64,000 nucleotides of DNA from Spirochaeta thermophila DSM 6192 (GCF_000147075.1 NC_014484.1:248001-312000); one strand, 5' to 3'; counted from the first letter of the stretch, positions 18,567 through 31,006 are shown. Translations and numbers: made by a program. Notes: a model not told the origin generated them from the sequence alone.

Positions 18567-19832
18567 TTAGTGGTAGTAGAGGCAGTCCACGATGCTCTTC
18601 TTGAAGGCCCTGCGGACCGGGAATACGGCGACCACCGTGGCGATGAGCACACCCATGACGAACGCGGTGAGGAAGGAGCCCGGATCCCATGTCCCTTTGA
18701 AGGCCCCGGCGATGCGGTAGCCCACGTCCATCTCTCTGATGAGCCAGCCGTAGTCGATCCCGTACTCCACCAGGAAGTAGTTGATGGGAACGGCGAGGAT
18801 CACCCCCATGAGGGCGCCGAGGAAGCCTATGCCCGCCGCCTCGAGGAGGAAGGAGAGTCCGATCTGCGACTCCTTCATGCCCAGGGCCCGCATCATGCCG
18901 ATCTCGCGGAACCGCTCGTAGATGGACATGAGCATGGTGTTGGAGATCCCCACCGCGGCGATGACGAAGAGGAGGAGCAGGATCATGCTCGTGCCTCCCT
19001 GCTTTGCCTGGGCGATGGCCACGTACCCCGGTGCGAGGTCCTTCCACGTCTTGAGGGTGAGGCCGGGGAAACGGGCCGCAAGCTCGGGCCCGAGTGCGGC
19101 GACCTGTTCCTCCACGGGGATGTGCTCGGGCAGGGAGAGGGCGATGGAGGTGACCGTCCCTCCCATGTCCAGGTAGAAGTCGGCGGTGTCGAGGGGGAGA
19201 TACACCCCGGTCCGGTTTACCACGGGGTTGGGGGTCGCCACGATCCCCACGATGGTGAGGTCCATGGTCTGATAGGCCCCGTCCCGGGTGCGGGTGACGA
19301 GCGTGACGGGGTAGCCCACCCTGGCGCCGAGGTCCTCTGCGAGCCACTGGCCCAGGATCACGCCCTCCTCACCGGGCGATCCCGAGAACCAGGAGCCCTC
19401 CACCACCTCGTCCTCGAGCCTGAAGACCTCGGGGTCACGTACCGGGTCCACGGCGGTGATCCGTACCTGGAGCGAGCCGTCCTCGGGATAGGGGTCCTTG
19501 TAGACCACGAGCTCGCCCAGGGCGGTGATGCGGGGGGCTGCCTTCACGCCTTTCGAGGCGAGGAACGAGACCACCTCGTCCGGCTCCTCGATACCCTTGT
19601 TGAGGGGGAGGCGGTCCTTCTCCTCCCAGAACTCCCCGGTGAAGACCTGAGCGCTCCCGGTCTCGTACCAGAGGAGGTTGCGTTCCGAGTCCCTCTCTGC
19701 ACCTTTGAGTATGGAGTCCACGAAGATGAAGAGGAGGATCCCCACGGCCACGGCCGAGGCGGTGATGATGGTACGCCTGGTGTAGCGCGTGAGGTTCTTC
19801 AGAGAGAGTGAGAAGAGGGTCTTTGCCTTCAT
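18567..19832 (-). CDS. FtsX/MacB-like ABC permease (first of pair)
   Basis: A 421-residue permease with the same plan as its neighbour: [31 protein letters not shown] at the N-terminus, a periplasmic domain, and the FtsX segment NTMLMSIYERFREIGMMRALGMKESQI before three membrane helices. The two permeases probably form a LolC/LolE-like heterodimer. Its ATG overlaps the ATPase stop by four bases (ATGA). Confidence 0.88.
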   Translation of the reverse strand: MKAKTLFSLSLKNLTRYTRRTIITASAVAVGILLFIFVDSILKGAERDSERNLLWYETGSAQVFTGEFWEEKDRLPLNKGIEEPDEVVSFLASKGVKAAPRITALGELVVYKDPYPEDGSLQVRITAVDPVRDPEVFRLEDEVVEGSWFSGSPGEEGVILGQWLAEDLGARVGYPVTLVTRTRDGAYQTMDLTIVGIVATPNPVVNRTGVYLPLDTADFYLDMGGTVTSIALSLPEHIPVEEQVAALGPELAARFPGLTLKTWKDLAPGYVAIAQAKQGGTSMILLLLFVIAAVGISNTMLMSIYERFREIGMMRALGMKESQIGLSFLLEAAGIGFLGALMGVILAVPINYFLVEYGIDYGWLIREMDVGYRIAGAFKGTWDPGSFLTAFVMGVLIATVVAVFPVRRAFKKSIVDCLYYH

Positions 19833-20518
19833 GACTCCCTCCTTATGTCTTCCTGGATGAGTCCGTCGTGCAGGAGCACGAGCCTGCGGGCGTGGTCCAT
19901 CACCATCTTGTCGTGGGTGGAGAAGATGAAGGTGGTGCCGTACTTCTCGTTGAGCTCCTGCATGAGGTGGACGATGGCCTCTCCGGTCTCGGAGTCGAGG
20001 TTGGCGGTGGGCTCGTCGGCCAGGACGAGGATGGGGTTCTTCACCAGGGCCCTGGCGATGGCCACGCGCTGTTGCTGACCACCCGAGAGCTGGGCCGGTC
20101 TCCTGTCCTCCATGCCCTCGAGCCCCACGTCCTTGAGGATCTGCATGGTGCGCTCCCTCACCTCGCGTTCAGGAAGGTCGAGGAGGTCGAGGGCGAAGGC
20201 CACGTTCTCGTAGGCCGTGAGTACGGGGATGAGGTTGAAGGTCTGGAAGACGAAGCCGATCTTTCCGCGTCTGAAGCGGGCTCGCTCCTTCGGATCGAGG
20301 GACGGGATATCGGTGTGGTCGATGATCACCGTCCCCTCGTCCGCGGAATCGAGGGTGCCGACGATGTTGAGGAGGGTGGTCTTGCCCGAACCCGAGGGTC
20401 CGGCGATGGCGAGGAACTCGCCCGGTTCCACCTGGAGGTCCACCCCCCTGAGGGCGTGTACCACGGTCTCTCCCGTGTGGTAGTCCTTCTTCACTCCGGA
20501 AAGTTCAACGATCGCCAT
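19829..20518 (-). CDS. LolD/MacB-type ABC ATPase
   Basis: A 229-residue ATPase of the LolD group. Walker [11 protein letters not shown]-loop [18 protein letters not shown], signature [16 protein letters not shown], Walker [19 protein letters not shown] and H-switch [10 protein letters not shown] are all present. The FNLIP after the Q-loop is typical of LolD/MacB/FtsE systems that act on membrane-embedded substrates. It overlaps the TetR gene upstream by 14 bases and the permease downstream by four, so the operon is translationally coupled. Confidence 0.92.
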   Translation of the reverse strand: MAIVELSGVKKDYHTGETVVHALRGVDLQVEPGEFLAIAGPSGSGKTTLLNIVGTLDSADEGTVIIDHTDIPSLDPKERARFRRGKIGFVFQTFNLIPVLTAYENVAFALDLLDLPEREVRERTMQILKDVGLEGMEDRRPAQLSGGQQQRVAIARALVKNPILVLADEPTANLDSETGEAIVHLMQELNEKYGTTFIFSTHDKMVMDHARRLVLLHDGLIQEDIRRES

Positions 20519-21224
20519 TGTCTGCTCCTTTCTCTAGGTATGCCTTGGTGGCCCGGAGAAACTCTCCGATCCTGGAGTCCAGATATCCCTCCGGGAGCCC
20601 CAGCATCCGCTCGTAGGCGTACTGGAAGCTCTCGTAGAGGGTGGTGAACTTCTCCTCGTACTCGGGATGATCCTTAAGGCCCAGGAGGTATTCGGCGGTC
20701 TCGTTGGTGATGGCGAACGAGAGGGTCATGATGAATCGCGCCACGTCCCGGGGCCTCATCCTGCCTATGTGGAAGATCCCGGCCTCGGTACCTTCCTCGA
20801 TGAAGCGGGCCATGAGGGGGAGGAATTTCTCGAGTGAGAGCTGCTCCATCTTCTCGCGGAAGGTGACATTGGCGGGGTCGAGCCATGTCTTGAGGATGGT
20901 GAGCATGAGGGGGATGCTCTCGAGCTTGAACTGCACGGACTGGTTGATGAGGAGCGTGAGCTTCTCCTCGATGGGGATGGAGGTGTCACGAAGGGTCTTG
21001 TCCAGCCGGTCGATGATCGAGTCGGTGAAGGTCTCGACCACGGCGTCCAGCAGGTCTTCCTTCGACCGGAAGTGGTGGTAGAAGGTGCCTTTTGCGATGC
21101 CCACCTCACGAATGATCCGCTCTACAGGGACGCGATCGTAGCCGTGCTCCCAGAAGAGTCGGGAGGCGGTCTCTATGATACGGGCGCGTGTGTCGCGGAC
21201 CGTGTGAAGATCTGATCCGGTCAT
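20505..21224 (-). CDS. TetR family transcriptional regulator
   Basis: A 239-residue regulator. Residues about 10-60 carry the TetR helix-turn-helix ([20 protein letters not shown], then [23 protein letters not shown]). The C-terminal helical ligand domain is not diagnostic. It is the first gene of the Lol-like operon and lies just downstream of a promoter whose start region contains a 7+1+7 palindrome, so autorepression released by a lipid or envelope ligand is likely (inference). Confidence 0.92.
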   Translation of the reverse strand: MTGSDLHTVRDTRARIIETASRLFWEHGYDRVPVERIIREVGIAKGTFYHHFRSKEDLLDAVVETFTDSIIDRLDKTLRDTSIPIEEKLTLLINQSVQFKLESIPLMLTILKTWLDPANVTFREKMEQLSLEKFLPLMARFIEEGTEAGIFHIGRMRPRDVARFIMTLSFAITNETAEYLLGLKDHPEYEEKFTTLYESFQYAYERMLGLPEGYLDSRIGEFLRATKAYLEKGADNGDR

Positions 21225-21252
21225 GCAGGCAATTCCTCCGCAGGACGTACTC

Positions 21253-21267
21253 GACCGACCGTCGGTC
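21253..21267. promoter_or_regulatory. TetR-type operator of the Lol-like operon
   Basis: Perfect inverted repeat GACCGAC-C-GTCGGTC, immediately downstream of the predicted transcription start (about 21269, minus strand) and 29 bases ahead of the TetR ATG. Position and form suit steric repression by the encoded TetR protein. Confidence 0.65.
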
Positions 21268-21275
21268 TAATGGGA

Positions 21276-21304
21276 AGTATAGTGTGTTTCGTGCGCATCG
21301 TCAA
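21276..21304 (-). promoter_or_regulatory. promoter of the TetR/Lol-like operon
   Basis: TTGACG (21299-21304), 17-base spacer, TATACT (21276-21281) on the minus strand; start near 21269. Confidence 0.65.
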
Positions 21305-21404
21305 GCGCGATGCTCGAAATATCGCAATCCCTGCTCGAACCGGGCGACACGATTGGACAGAATGGACCCTTTTGTGCTACTCTTACGGATCGAGGAGGCA
21401 AGAG

Positions 21405-22199
21405 GTGAACGTTCGGAGTTTCCTTGCCCGTAAGAGGCAGGGCAAGAAGATCTCCATGGTGACGTGTTACGATGCGAGCTTCGCACGGGTCCTCAACGAG
21501 ACCGAGGTGGATTGCCTGCTCGTGGGGGACAGCCTCGCCATGGTGATCTACGGGTATCCCACCACGGTGCACGCAACCCTGGAGATGATGGTCCGGCACA
21601 CCGAGGCGGTGCGACGGGGGGCGCCCGACAAGATGATCATCGCCGACATGCCCTTCCTCTCGATGCAGCAGGGCAAGGCCCATGCGGTGCACGCTGCAGG
21701 GGAGCTCATACGGGCAGGGGCCGATGCGGTGAAGGTGGAGGGGTGGAAGGGGATCGAGGAGGAGATCGCCCACCTGGTGCAGGCCGGGATACCGGTGATG
21801 GGGCATCTGGGCCTCACCCCGCAGTTCTACTACGCCTTCGGCGGGTTCAGGGTGCAGGGGAGGGACGAGGCCTCCCGCACCTACATCCTGGAGGGCGCCG
21901 GGAGGCTGGAGGCGCTCGGGTGCTTCGGGATCGTGCTGGAGTGCATCCCCTCCGGACTCGCCCGTGTGGTGACGGAGCGCATCTCCATTCCCACGATCGG
22001 GATAGGGGCGGGATCCGACACCGATGGCCAGGTGCTCGTGCTCTACGACCTTGGGGGGGTGGGGCTGGAGAAGCCTTTCAGGTTCGTGAGGCGGTACGCC
22101 GAGGTGGGGCTCGCGGTGAAAGAGGCGGTGGATCGGTTCGTGGAGGACGTGGTGGAGGGTCGGTTCCCCACCCGGGAGGAGAGTTTCGAGGACGAGTGA
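21405..22199 (+). CDS. panB: 3-methyl-2-oxobutanoate hydroxymethyltransferase (ketopantoate synthesis)
   Basis: A 264-residue enzyme, the usual PanB length, transferring a one-carbon unit from methylene-tetrahydrofolate to 2-oxoisovalerate. Signatures: MVTCYDASFARVL, VGDSLAMVIYGYPTT, ADMPFLSMQ, KVEGWKGIEEEI, MGHLGLTPQFYYAFGGFRVQGR and IPTIGIGAGSDTDGQVLVLYD. The frame is open further upstream, but GTG at 21405 with GGAGG seven bases ahead gives the family N-terminus. First gene of the forward CoA operon. A weak extended -10 (TGCTACTCT, 21375-21383) may be its promoter, inside the gap divergent from the TetR operon. Confidence 0.93.
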   Translation: MNVRSFLARKRQGKKISMVTCYDASFARVLNETEVDCLLVGDSLAMVIYGYPTTVHATLEMMVRHTEAVRRGAPDKMIIADMPFLSMQQGKAHAVHAAGELIRAGADAVKVEGWKGIEEEIAHLVQAGIPVMGHLGLTPQFYYAFGGFRVQGRDEASRTYILEGAGRLEALGCFGIVLECIPSGLARVVTERISIPTIGIGAGSDTDGQVLVLYDLGGVGLEKPFRFVRRYAEVGLAVKEAVDRFVEDVVEGRFPTREESFEDE

Positions 22200-22256
22200 G
22201 GCCGGTCTCTTCGATGGGCCTCCCCCGCGCATGAACGGATGAGGAGGATGGTGACG

Positions 22257-22796
22257 ATGGCGAAGCGCATACTCCTGCACCTGACGGGCTCGGTGGCCTG
22301 TTTCAAGGCGGCGGCCCTCGCCTCGATGCTCGTGAAGGATGGGTACGAGGTCCAGGCCACGGCCACCGAGCGCGCCCTCCGGTTCATTGGCCCTGCAACC
22401 TTCGAGGGGATCACCGGACGGCCCGTGCTCACCGACATGTTCGCGGGCCGGCCCGACTTCATCCCCCACATCACCCTCGCCCAGGAGTGGGCCGATCTGC
22501 TCCTGGTGTATCCCGCCTCGGCGAACTGCATCGCGCGCCTGGCTGCAGGGCTTGCCGACGACCTGTTCGGCGCGATCTTCCTCGCGAACAACTTCCAGAG
22601 GCCGGTGTGGCTCGCCCCGGCGATGAACACGCAGATGTACCTCCACCCCGCCACCCAGCGCAACCTGAAGGTCCTGGAGGAGTGGGGGGTGGTGATCCTT
22701 GCCCCGGTGGAGGGGAGGCTCGCCTGCGGCACGGTGGGGACCGGGAAGCTCGCGGATCCCGAGCTCGTCTTCCAGAAGATAAAGGAGGAGCTGTGA
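22257..22796 (+). CDS. coaC: phosphopantothenoylcysteine decarboxylase, stand-alone CoaC
   Basis: A 179-residue flavoprotein of the HFCD family that decarboxylates 4'-phosphopantothenoylcysteine. Visible: the FMN-binding start KRILLHLTGSVACFKAAAL, the catalytic His in FIPHITLAQEWADLLLVYPASAN, the substrate clamp PAMNTQMYLHPATQRN and the Cys of the lid in GRLACGTVGTGKLADP. Most bacteria have CoaC fused to CoaB; here it is separate, as in streptococci. ATG 22257 is nine bases after AGGAGG; an earlier ATG at 22239 lies before this ribosome site. The stop overlaps the coaB start. Confidence 0.88.
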   Translation: MAKRILLHLTGSVACFKAAALASMLVKDGYEVQATATERALRFIGPATFEGITGRPVLTDMFAGRPDFIPHITLAQEWADLLLVYPASANCIARLAAGLADDLFGAIFLANNFQRPVWLAPAMNTQMYLHPATQRNLKVLEEWGVVILAPVEGRLACGTVGTGKLADPELVFQKIKEEL

Positions 22797-23479
22797 GGAT
22801 CCTGGTGACGGGTGGGGGGTGCCGGGAGCCGGTGGACGGGGTGCGTGCCCTGGTGAACACCTCCACGGGGAGGACCGCGGCCCTGGTGGCAGAGGAGGCG
22901 GCGCGGAGGGGGCATGAGGTGACGGCCCTGGTGGGGGTGGCGGAGGTGGTGCCGGAGGGGGTGGAGGTGGTGCGCTTCTCCTGTTTCGCCGAGCTTGCCG
23001 GGCGGCTCGAGGGGCTCCTGCGTGGGGGTGTCTGGGATGCGGTGGTGCATGCGGCTGCGGTGAGCGATTTCAGCGTGGCAGGGGTGTGGGAGGAGGAGGC
23101 GAGGGAGGAGGAGGAAGGGAGACTGCGGGTGGTGCTGAGGCGGGTGGAGGGGGGCGGGAAGGTGGACTCGGCCGGGCCGGTCTGGATCGGGCTCGCGAGG
23201 AACGAGAAGCTCCTCGCCGGGATCAAGGGATGGGCGCCGGGGGTGGTGCTCGTCGGGTTCAAGCTCACGGTGGGGGCGCGGGACGAGGTGATGGAGGAGG
23301 CGGTGAGACGTATCTTCGAGGAGGGGGCCGATCTCGTGGTGCACAACGACATGGAGGAGATGGGGAGGGGGGTGAGGGCGCGGATCTTCACCTCGCCGGG
23401 GGAGGCGGAGGAGGTGCCTACCACCGAGGCGCTCGCCTCCCGGCTTGTGGGCCTTCTGGAAGCGCGGGTCCTTTCCTGA
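22793..23479 (+). CDS. coaB: phosphopantothenate-cysteine ligase, stand-alone CoaB
   Basis: A 228-residue ligase joining cysteine to phosphopantothenate. N-terminal RILVTGGGCREPVDGVRALVNTSTG is the nucleotide/phosphopantothenate loop of CoaB; VVHAAAVSDFSV, GFKLTVGARDEV and DLVVHNDMEEMG are the other family blocks. Length and separation from CoaC match the monofunctional bacterial type (streptococcal) and not the fused Dfp. GTG start with AAGGAGGAG ahead overlaps the coaC stop (GTGA). The nucleotide used (CTP or ATP) cannot be told from the sequence. Confidence 0.85.
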   Translation: MRILVTGGGCREPVDGVRALVNTSTGRTAALVAEEAARRGHEVTALVGVAEVVPEGVEVVRFSCFAELAGRLEGLLRGGVWDAVVHAAAVSDFSVAGVWEEEAREEEEGRLRVVLRRVEGGGKVDSAGPVWIGLARNEKLLAGIKGWAPGVVLVGFKLTVGARDEVMEEAVRRIFEEGADLVVHNDMEEMGRGVRARIFTSPGEAEEVPTTEALASRLVGLLEARVLS

Positions 23480-23540
23480 ACAGTGAGTTTCTAGTATCTT
23501 TTCTTAAAAGATTCCTTTGAGGGATGTAAGGAAGAGGCTG

Positions 23541-23897
23541 ATGTTCATAGAGGTGCTCAAGTCCAAGATCCATAGGGCTGTGGTGACCGAGACGAGACTC
23601 GACTACGAGGGGTCGATCTCGGTGGATCCCGAGCTCTACCGAGCGGCGGGTATGTTCCCGCACGAGAAGGTCGATGTGTTCAACCTCAACAACGGCGCCC
23701 GCTTCACCACCTACCTCATCGACGGGAGACCCGGGGAGATCTGCATAAACGGCGCGGCCGCGAGGCTCGCCCAGCCCGGCGACCTGGTGATCATCGTCTC
23801 CTATGCGCACCTCACCCCGGAAGAGGCCTCTTCCTGGCAGCCCACCGTGGTGCTGGTGGACGATCGAAACACGGTGAAGGAGGTGCTGAAGCCCGGC

Positions 23898-23903
<6 letters not shown>
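23541..23903 (+). CDS. panD: aspartate 1-decarboxylase
   Basis: A 120-residue pyruvoyl enzyme making beta-alanine. The self-cleavage site is present as Gly24-Ser25 in RLDYEGSISVDPELYRAAG; the catalytic Lys (KSKIHRAVVTET) and the C-terminal NGAAARLAQPGDLVIIVSYAHL match the family. The frame is open upstream to 23517, but ATG 23541 gives the canonical N-terminus. Last gene of the forward CoA operon, supplying beta-alanine to the phosphopantothenate synthetase encoded at 27556. Its last six bases overlap the metH 3' end on the other strand. Confidence 0.93.
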
Positions 23904-27539
<3,636 letters not shown>

Positions 27540-27555
27540 CGGACCTCCCGTGCAC

Positions 27556-28314
27556 TCAGTCTGAGAGCTCGTGGGCTATGGCGGTGAGGTGGCGCACGAT
27601 GGCCGAGAGGGCCTCGGCCAGGATCCTCTTATTGTCGTAGTCGGGGACCGCGAGGGAGGAGGGGTCATCCCTGTGGCGTTCGATCACCTCTATGAAGAGG
27701 GGAAGGGCGCGCACGATGTTGTCCACGATGGTCACCGTGGCGGTCCGGGCCGTGCGGGAGAGGGGGTTGAGGTCCACGGTGATGACCTTCTTTCCCAGGC
27801 GCACGAGGGCCTCGGTGCGGTCGCCGTCCTCCAGAGGCACGAAGACGCAGTCCGCCTCGAGGATCCCCTCGGGATCGACCCTGCGCCGCTCGCTCGAGAG
27901 CTCGGGGATGACGGCCTCGGCCCCCACGCCGAGCACCCGCTCGGCACCGTGTTCCCTGAGCACCCGTGTGATCGCCTCCTCGCGCTCGCGGCTCCGGTAG
28001 AAGAGGTTCACCTCGAGGGGGGCCCCCGTCACCTTGGAGAGGCGGACCAGCTCCTCGGGGCAGAGGGCCGCCACGTTCCCGTTCACCGAGACGACCGGGT
28101 GCCTGCTCGTGAGGAAGAGGAAGGCCGCCTGACGTATGGCCGTGTGGGCGTGGGGATGGGTCCGCTCGCCCAGGAGATAGTCGAAGGCCTCGCCCCTCCC
28201 GTGGGCGATGAGCCCTGCGGGCGCGGTGACCTTCTTCTCCATCCCTTCGATGAGCCGTTCCCTGTAGAGGAGGGAACGGTACCTCGGATGGTCGGGGGGG
28301 ATCTCCACGCTCAT
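27556..28314 (-). CDS. 4-phosphopantoate-beta-alanine ligase, archaeal type (phosphopantothenate synthetase)
   Basis: A 252-residue protein matching archaeal PPS, which joins 4-phosphopantoate and beta-alanine with ATP. Hallmarks: PPDHPRYRSLLYRERLIEG at the N-terminus, GLIAHGRGEAFDYLLGE, PVVSVNGNVAALCPEEL, and the ATP/substrate region ECADCVFVPLEDGDRTEALV-like segment followed by KVITVDLNPLSRTARTAT. It replaces bacterial PanC (pantothenate synthetase) in the order of reactions. Its ATG overlaps the pantoate kinase stop (ATGA), so the two are coupled, as expected for consecutive steps. The bacterial PanC and CoaA/CoaX are not seen in this window. Confidence 0.85.
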   Translation of the reverse strand: MSVEIPPDHPRYRSLLYRERLIEGMEKKVTAPAGLIAHGRGEAFDYLLGERTHPHAHTAIRQAAFLFLTSRHPVVSVNGNVAALCPEELVRLSKVTGAPLEVNLFYRSREREEAITRVLREHGAERVLGVGAEAVIPELSSERRRVDPEGILEADCVFVPLEDGDRTEALVRLGKKVITVDLNPLSRTARTATVTIVDNIVRALPLFIEVIERHRDDPSSLAVPDYDNKRILAEALSAIVRHLTAIAHELSD

Positions 28315-29216
28315 ACCACCTTCCCCCTCTCCCTGGTGATGGAGCACACGAAGATCGTGGCGCCGGGGAGGAGCCTTCGGTAGAGGGCCTCCACCTCGGG
28401 GGCGCGGGCCTCCTCCACCAGGGAGTAGAGGCCGTCGCCGAACATGAGCATGGCGTGGTGGATCCCCTCCTTGGCGCAGGCCTCTGCAAGGGGGCGGACC
28501 GCAGGGGAGAAGAGGTCCACCCTGCGGGAGAACTCCCGGGAGAGGTCGAGGAACCGCTCGAAGGTGGGCTCTGCGGCGAGTGCCGCATGGAGGGCCCTCC
28601 CTGCCTCCTCCACCCGGGCCCTCACCCCCTCGTCCTGGAGGGCCGTCTGGGTGGGGAAGGGGCCTGCCACCCCTATCACCACCCGGATCGTCTCGGGTGC
28701 CTCAATGGTCCGCGCCTCGCCCCTCCCCGGCGCGCCCATCGTCACGCTCACCTTGCATCCCCCGGCGTAGAGGCCGAGGACCGTGCCGAGGCCGGTCTGT
28801 GCGAGTATCTCGGCCTTGTGGGCCACCTGGTAGACCTCTTCCTCCGAGAGCTTCCCCCCCACGAGGGCGTTGAGGCCGAGGGCGATCCCCACGGCCGCGG
28901 CCCCGCTCGTCCCGAGTCCTGCGCCCACCGGCACCTCGGGCTCGTGGCGCACCACCACCTTGCCCTCGGGGAGCCCTCCGGCCGCGCGGGCAAAGGCGGC
29001 CACGGTCTGCACCGAAAGCTGCGGATCCTCGGCCTCCGTGCCGCCGATGTACACCTCGATCCCCTCGCCCTTTTCGATCGAGACCGTGGTGCGCACCCCA
29101 CGGTCGATGGAAAAACCCGCACCGAGCGATCCCTGTGAGAGGAGGTCGTCCGGCTGCGGGGGGACATGGAAGAGCCCGGTGACGTGACCGGGACAGAAGA
29201 CGGTTACCTGCTGCAT
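28311..29216 (-). CDS. pantoate kinase, archaeal type (GHMP kinase)
   Basis: A 301-residue GHMP-superfamily kinase. The N-terminal VFCPGHVTGLFHV and the ATP loop PVGAGLGTSGAAAVGIALGLN are typical of archaeal pantoate kinase (PoK), which makes 4-phosphopantoate; a third block GVAGPFPTQTALQDE and a late GIHHAMLMFGDGLYSL also fit. Homoserine kinase and mevalonate-pathway kinases are related, but the coupling to a PPS gene argues for PoK. ATG 29216 has GAGGGGTG upstream. First gene of the PoK-PPS-metH operon with its own promoter. Confidence 0.82.
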   Translation of the reverse strand: MQQVTVFCPGHVTGLFHVPPQPDDLLSQGSLGAGFSIDRGVRTTVSIEKGEGIEVYIGGTEAEDPQLSVQTVAAFARAAGGLPEGKVVVRHEPEVPVGAGLGTSGAAAVGIALGLNALVGGKLSEEEVYQVAHKAEILAQTGLGTVLGLYAGGCKVSVTMGAPGRGEARTIEAPETIRVVIGVAGPFPTQTALQDEGVRARVEEAGRALHAALAAEPTFERFLDLSREFSRRVDLFSPAVRPLAEACAKEGIHHAMLMFGDGLYSLVEEARAPEVEALYRRLLPGATIFVCSITRERGKVV

Positions 29217-29250
29217 CGCACCCCTCGCTGTGAAAGATACGCGTCTCTTT

Positions 29251-29279
29251 ACAGTAGAAGGGTATGGGGAAGTTGTCAA
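29251..29279 (-). promoter_or_regulatory. promoter of the pantoate kinase-PPS-metH operon
   Basis: TTGACA (29274-29279), 17-base spacer, TACTGT (29251-29256) on the minus strand; leader about 28 bases containing a ribosome site. The remainder of this 170-base divergent gap carries an AT-rich segment with TATATT that may serve the 29387 gene. Confidence 0.55.
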
Positions 29280-29386
29280 CATCATCGGTCTGAGGGGGAT
29301 AGACTTCTGAGATCAAATATATTAGTCTTTCCGTAGACCGTGTTACTTGTGAGCATGGGGTATCCATCTGTTGTTGAGGAGGGTAT

Positions 29387-30403
29387 ATGTCAGAGCGCAT
29401 GATCACCACCACGCCCGAATGGCTCAAGGAGAAGGCTGTACTCAGGCTCTCGGAGGCAGGGTTGCCTCGTGACCAGGCCGCTGTTGTGGCCGAGGTGCTC
29501 GTCTTCGCCGACCTGCGGGGCGTCCATTCCCACGGGGTGATGCGGATCCCCCACTATGCCGAGCGGATCAGGAGGGGAGGCATCAACACCTCCTCCACCT
29601 TCCCGATCTCTCCCCGGGGCAGAGTGGCCTTTCTCCTGGATGCCCAGGGAGGGATGGGACACGTGGCTGCGAACAAGGCCACCGAAGCCGCTCTGGAGCT
29701 CGTCTCGAAGGAGGGACTCGCCCTCGCCGGCATCCGTCGTACCAGCCACGCCGGCGCCATGTCGTACTACGTGCAGAAAGCCCTCGATGCGGGGGTTGCG
29801 GCCCTCGTGGTGGCGAACACCGATCCCGCGGTGGTCCCTCCCGGCGGCAAGGTTCCCTTTCTCGGCACGAACCCCCTCGCCTTCGGCTTTCCGGGGCTGA
29901 AGGACCACGTGCTCCTCGACATGGCGACGAGCGAGGTGGCCCTGGGGAAGGTGCTCTACGCGAGGGAGAAGAACACCACCATCCCGCCCACCTGGGCCGT
30001 GGACGAGGAGGGCAATCCCACCACCGATCCCCACAGGGCGAAGTGGCTCCTCCCGTTCGGCGGCTACAAGGGCTACGGTATCATCCTCATGATCGAGCTC
30101 CTCACCAGTGTGCTCATAGGCGGGGCCTTCGGACCTCACCTGGTGAAGATGTACGGCGAGCTGGAGAAACAGCGCAACCTCGCCATGTGGATGCTCTTCA
30201 TCGACCCCGGGCTGTTCAGGGCCGCCGACGAGGTGAAGGCTCTCTGTCAGGAGCTGGTGGACGAGATCCACGCACAGCCCTCTGTCTCGGGTGAGCAGGT
30301 GATGGTTCCCGGGGAACCGGAGCAGAGGACCATGGAACGGTATCTCAAGGAGGGGATCCCCCTCGCCGAACCGGTGTGGCGCTATCTCGAAGAGGGGCGG
30401 TGA
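29387..30403 (+). CDS. LDH2/malate dehydrogenase (YlbC/AllD) family oxidoreductase
   Basis: A 338-residue NAD(P)H-dependent 2-oxoacid/2-hydroxyacid dehydrogenase of the family that includes ureidoglycolate, sulfolactate and 2,3-diketogulonate dehydrogenases. Signatures: FADLRGVHSHGVMRIPHYAERI (catalytic His), LDAQGGMGHVAANKA, TSHAGAMSYYVQKA, NTDPAVVPPGGKVPFLGTNPLAFGFP, DMATSEVALGKV and PFGGYKGYGIILMIELL. Substrate not deducible. It is divergent from pantoate kinase, and ketopantoate reductase is the one reduction missing in the CoA cluster, so a role there is a testable guess. ATG with GAGGAGG five bases ahead. Confidence 0.85.
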   Translation: MSERMITTTPEWLKEKAVLRLSEAGLPRDQAAVVAEVLVFADLRGVHSHGVMRIPHYAERIRRGGINTSSTFPISPRGRVAFLLDAQGGMGHVAANKATEAALELVSKEGLALAGIRRTSHAGAMSYYVQKALDAGVAALVVANTDPAVVPPGGKVPFLGTNPLAFGFPGLKDHVLLDMATSEVALGKVLYAREKNTTIPPTWAVDEEGNPTTDPHRAKWLLPFGGYKGYGIILMIELLTSVLIGGAFGPHLVKMYGELEKQRNLAMWMLFIDPGLFRAADEVKALCQELVDEIHAQPSVSGEQVMVPGEPEQRTMERYLKEGIPLAEPVWRYLEEGR

Positions 30404-30498
30404 GGGATCTCCCCCCCCTCGCAGAGGGGATTCTCCGGACGGACTGGTTGTTTTCCCCAACAATCGATGATACGATGAACACAAAAAAGGAGGACACG

Positions 30499-30885
30499 AT
30501 GCGTAGACCGAGTCCCCTCACCTTCGTCATCGGTCTCCTGCTGCTCGGGTATGCGGTGTACCACTTCGTGGTGGGGCTTACCCTCTGGGCCGTGGTGAAG
30601 CTCCTCATAGGGGGAGGCCTCATCGCGGTCTCGTTCACCGAGGCCCGCTGGGCCCTCGTGCTCCTCGGCCACCTCATCATGACCTGCGGCGCGCTCCTGG
30701 TGGCCGCCGGGGTGTACTACGCCCCGATCGTCCAGCGCGCGGTCGAGGAGACGGGGAGGCTCTCCCTCCTCCAGATCCTCGGCCAGCCCCTCTTCTGGGG
30801 GGTCTTCGCCATCCTTGGCGGGGTGTGCGCCACCATGCACGGGTTCTGCCGCTGCGTGCGCAAGGAATGGAGGCTCCCCGGATAG
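30499..30885 (+). CDS. small integral membrane protein, unknown function
   Basis: A 128-residue hydrophobic protein with about four membrane helices (FVIGLLLLGYAVYHFVVGLT, VVKLLIGGGLIAVSF, ALVLLGHLIMTCGALLVAAGV, LFWGVFAILGGVCATM) and a short cysteine-bearing tail (HGFCRCVRKE). ATG 30499 follows AAGGAGG with six bases spacing; the frame is open upstream but without a site. It lies 95 bases after the dehydrogenase gene on the same strand. No family recognised. Confidence 0.6.
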   Translation: MRRPSPLTFVIGLLLLGYAVYHFVVGLTLWAVVKLLIGGGLIAVSFTEARWALVLLGHLIMTCGALLVAAGVYYAPIVQRAVEETGRLSLLQILGQPLFWGVFAILGGVCATMHGFCRCVRKEWRLPG

Positions 30886-31006
30886 ATCCCCGGGAGCACG
30901 TCCCCATGACTGCGCCGGGGTGTGCCCTCGGGGAACCGCACATGCGGGGTCCGTGAACGCGTCCCCGCGGGTGCCCTTCGGTGAAGGGCAGCTCCGGTCG
31001 GCACGC
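30886..31006. other. GC-rich spacer with imperfect repeats and a hairpin
   Basis: Between convergent genes. It contains several short GC-rich near-repeats (CGTCCCC, GTGCCCT, GCGGG) and an 8-bp hairpin TGCCCTTC-GGT-GAAGGGCA (30972-30990) that may act as terminator for one or both sides; no U-run is present. Confidence 0.4.

Noticed and set aside
30886-31006. CRISPR-like or tandem repeat array
   Set aside because: Similar GC-rich words recur, but no regular unit or spacing is present.
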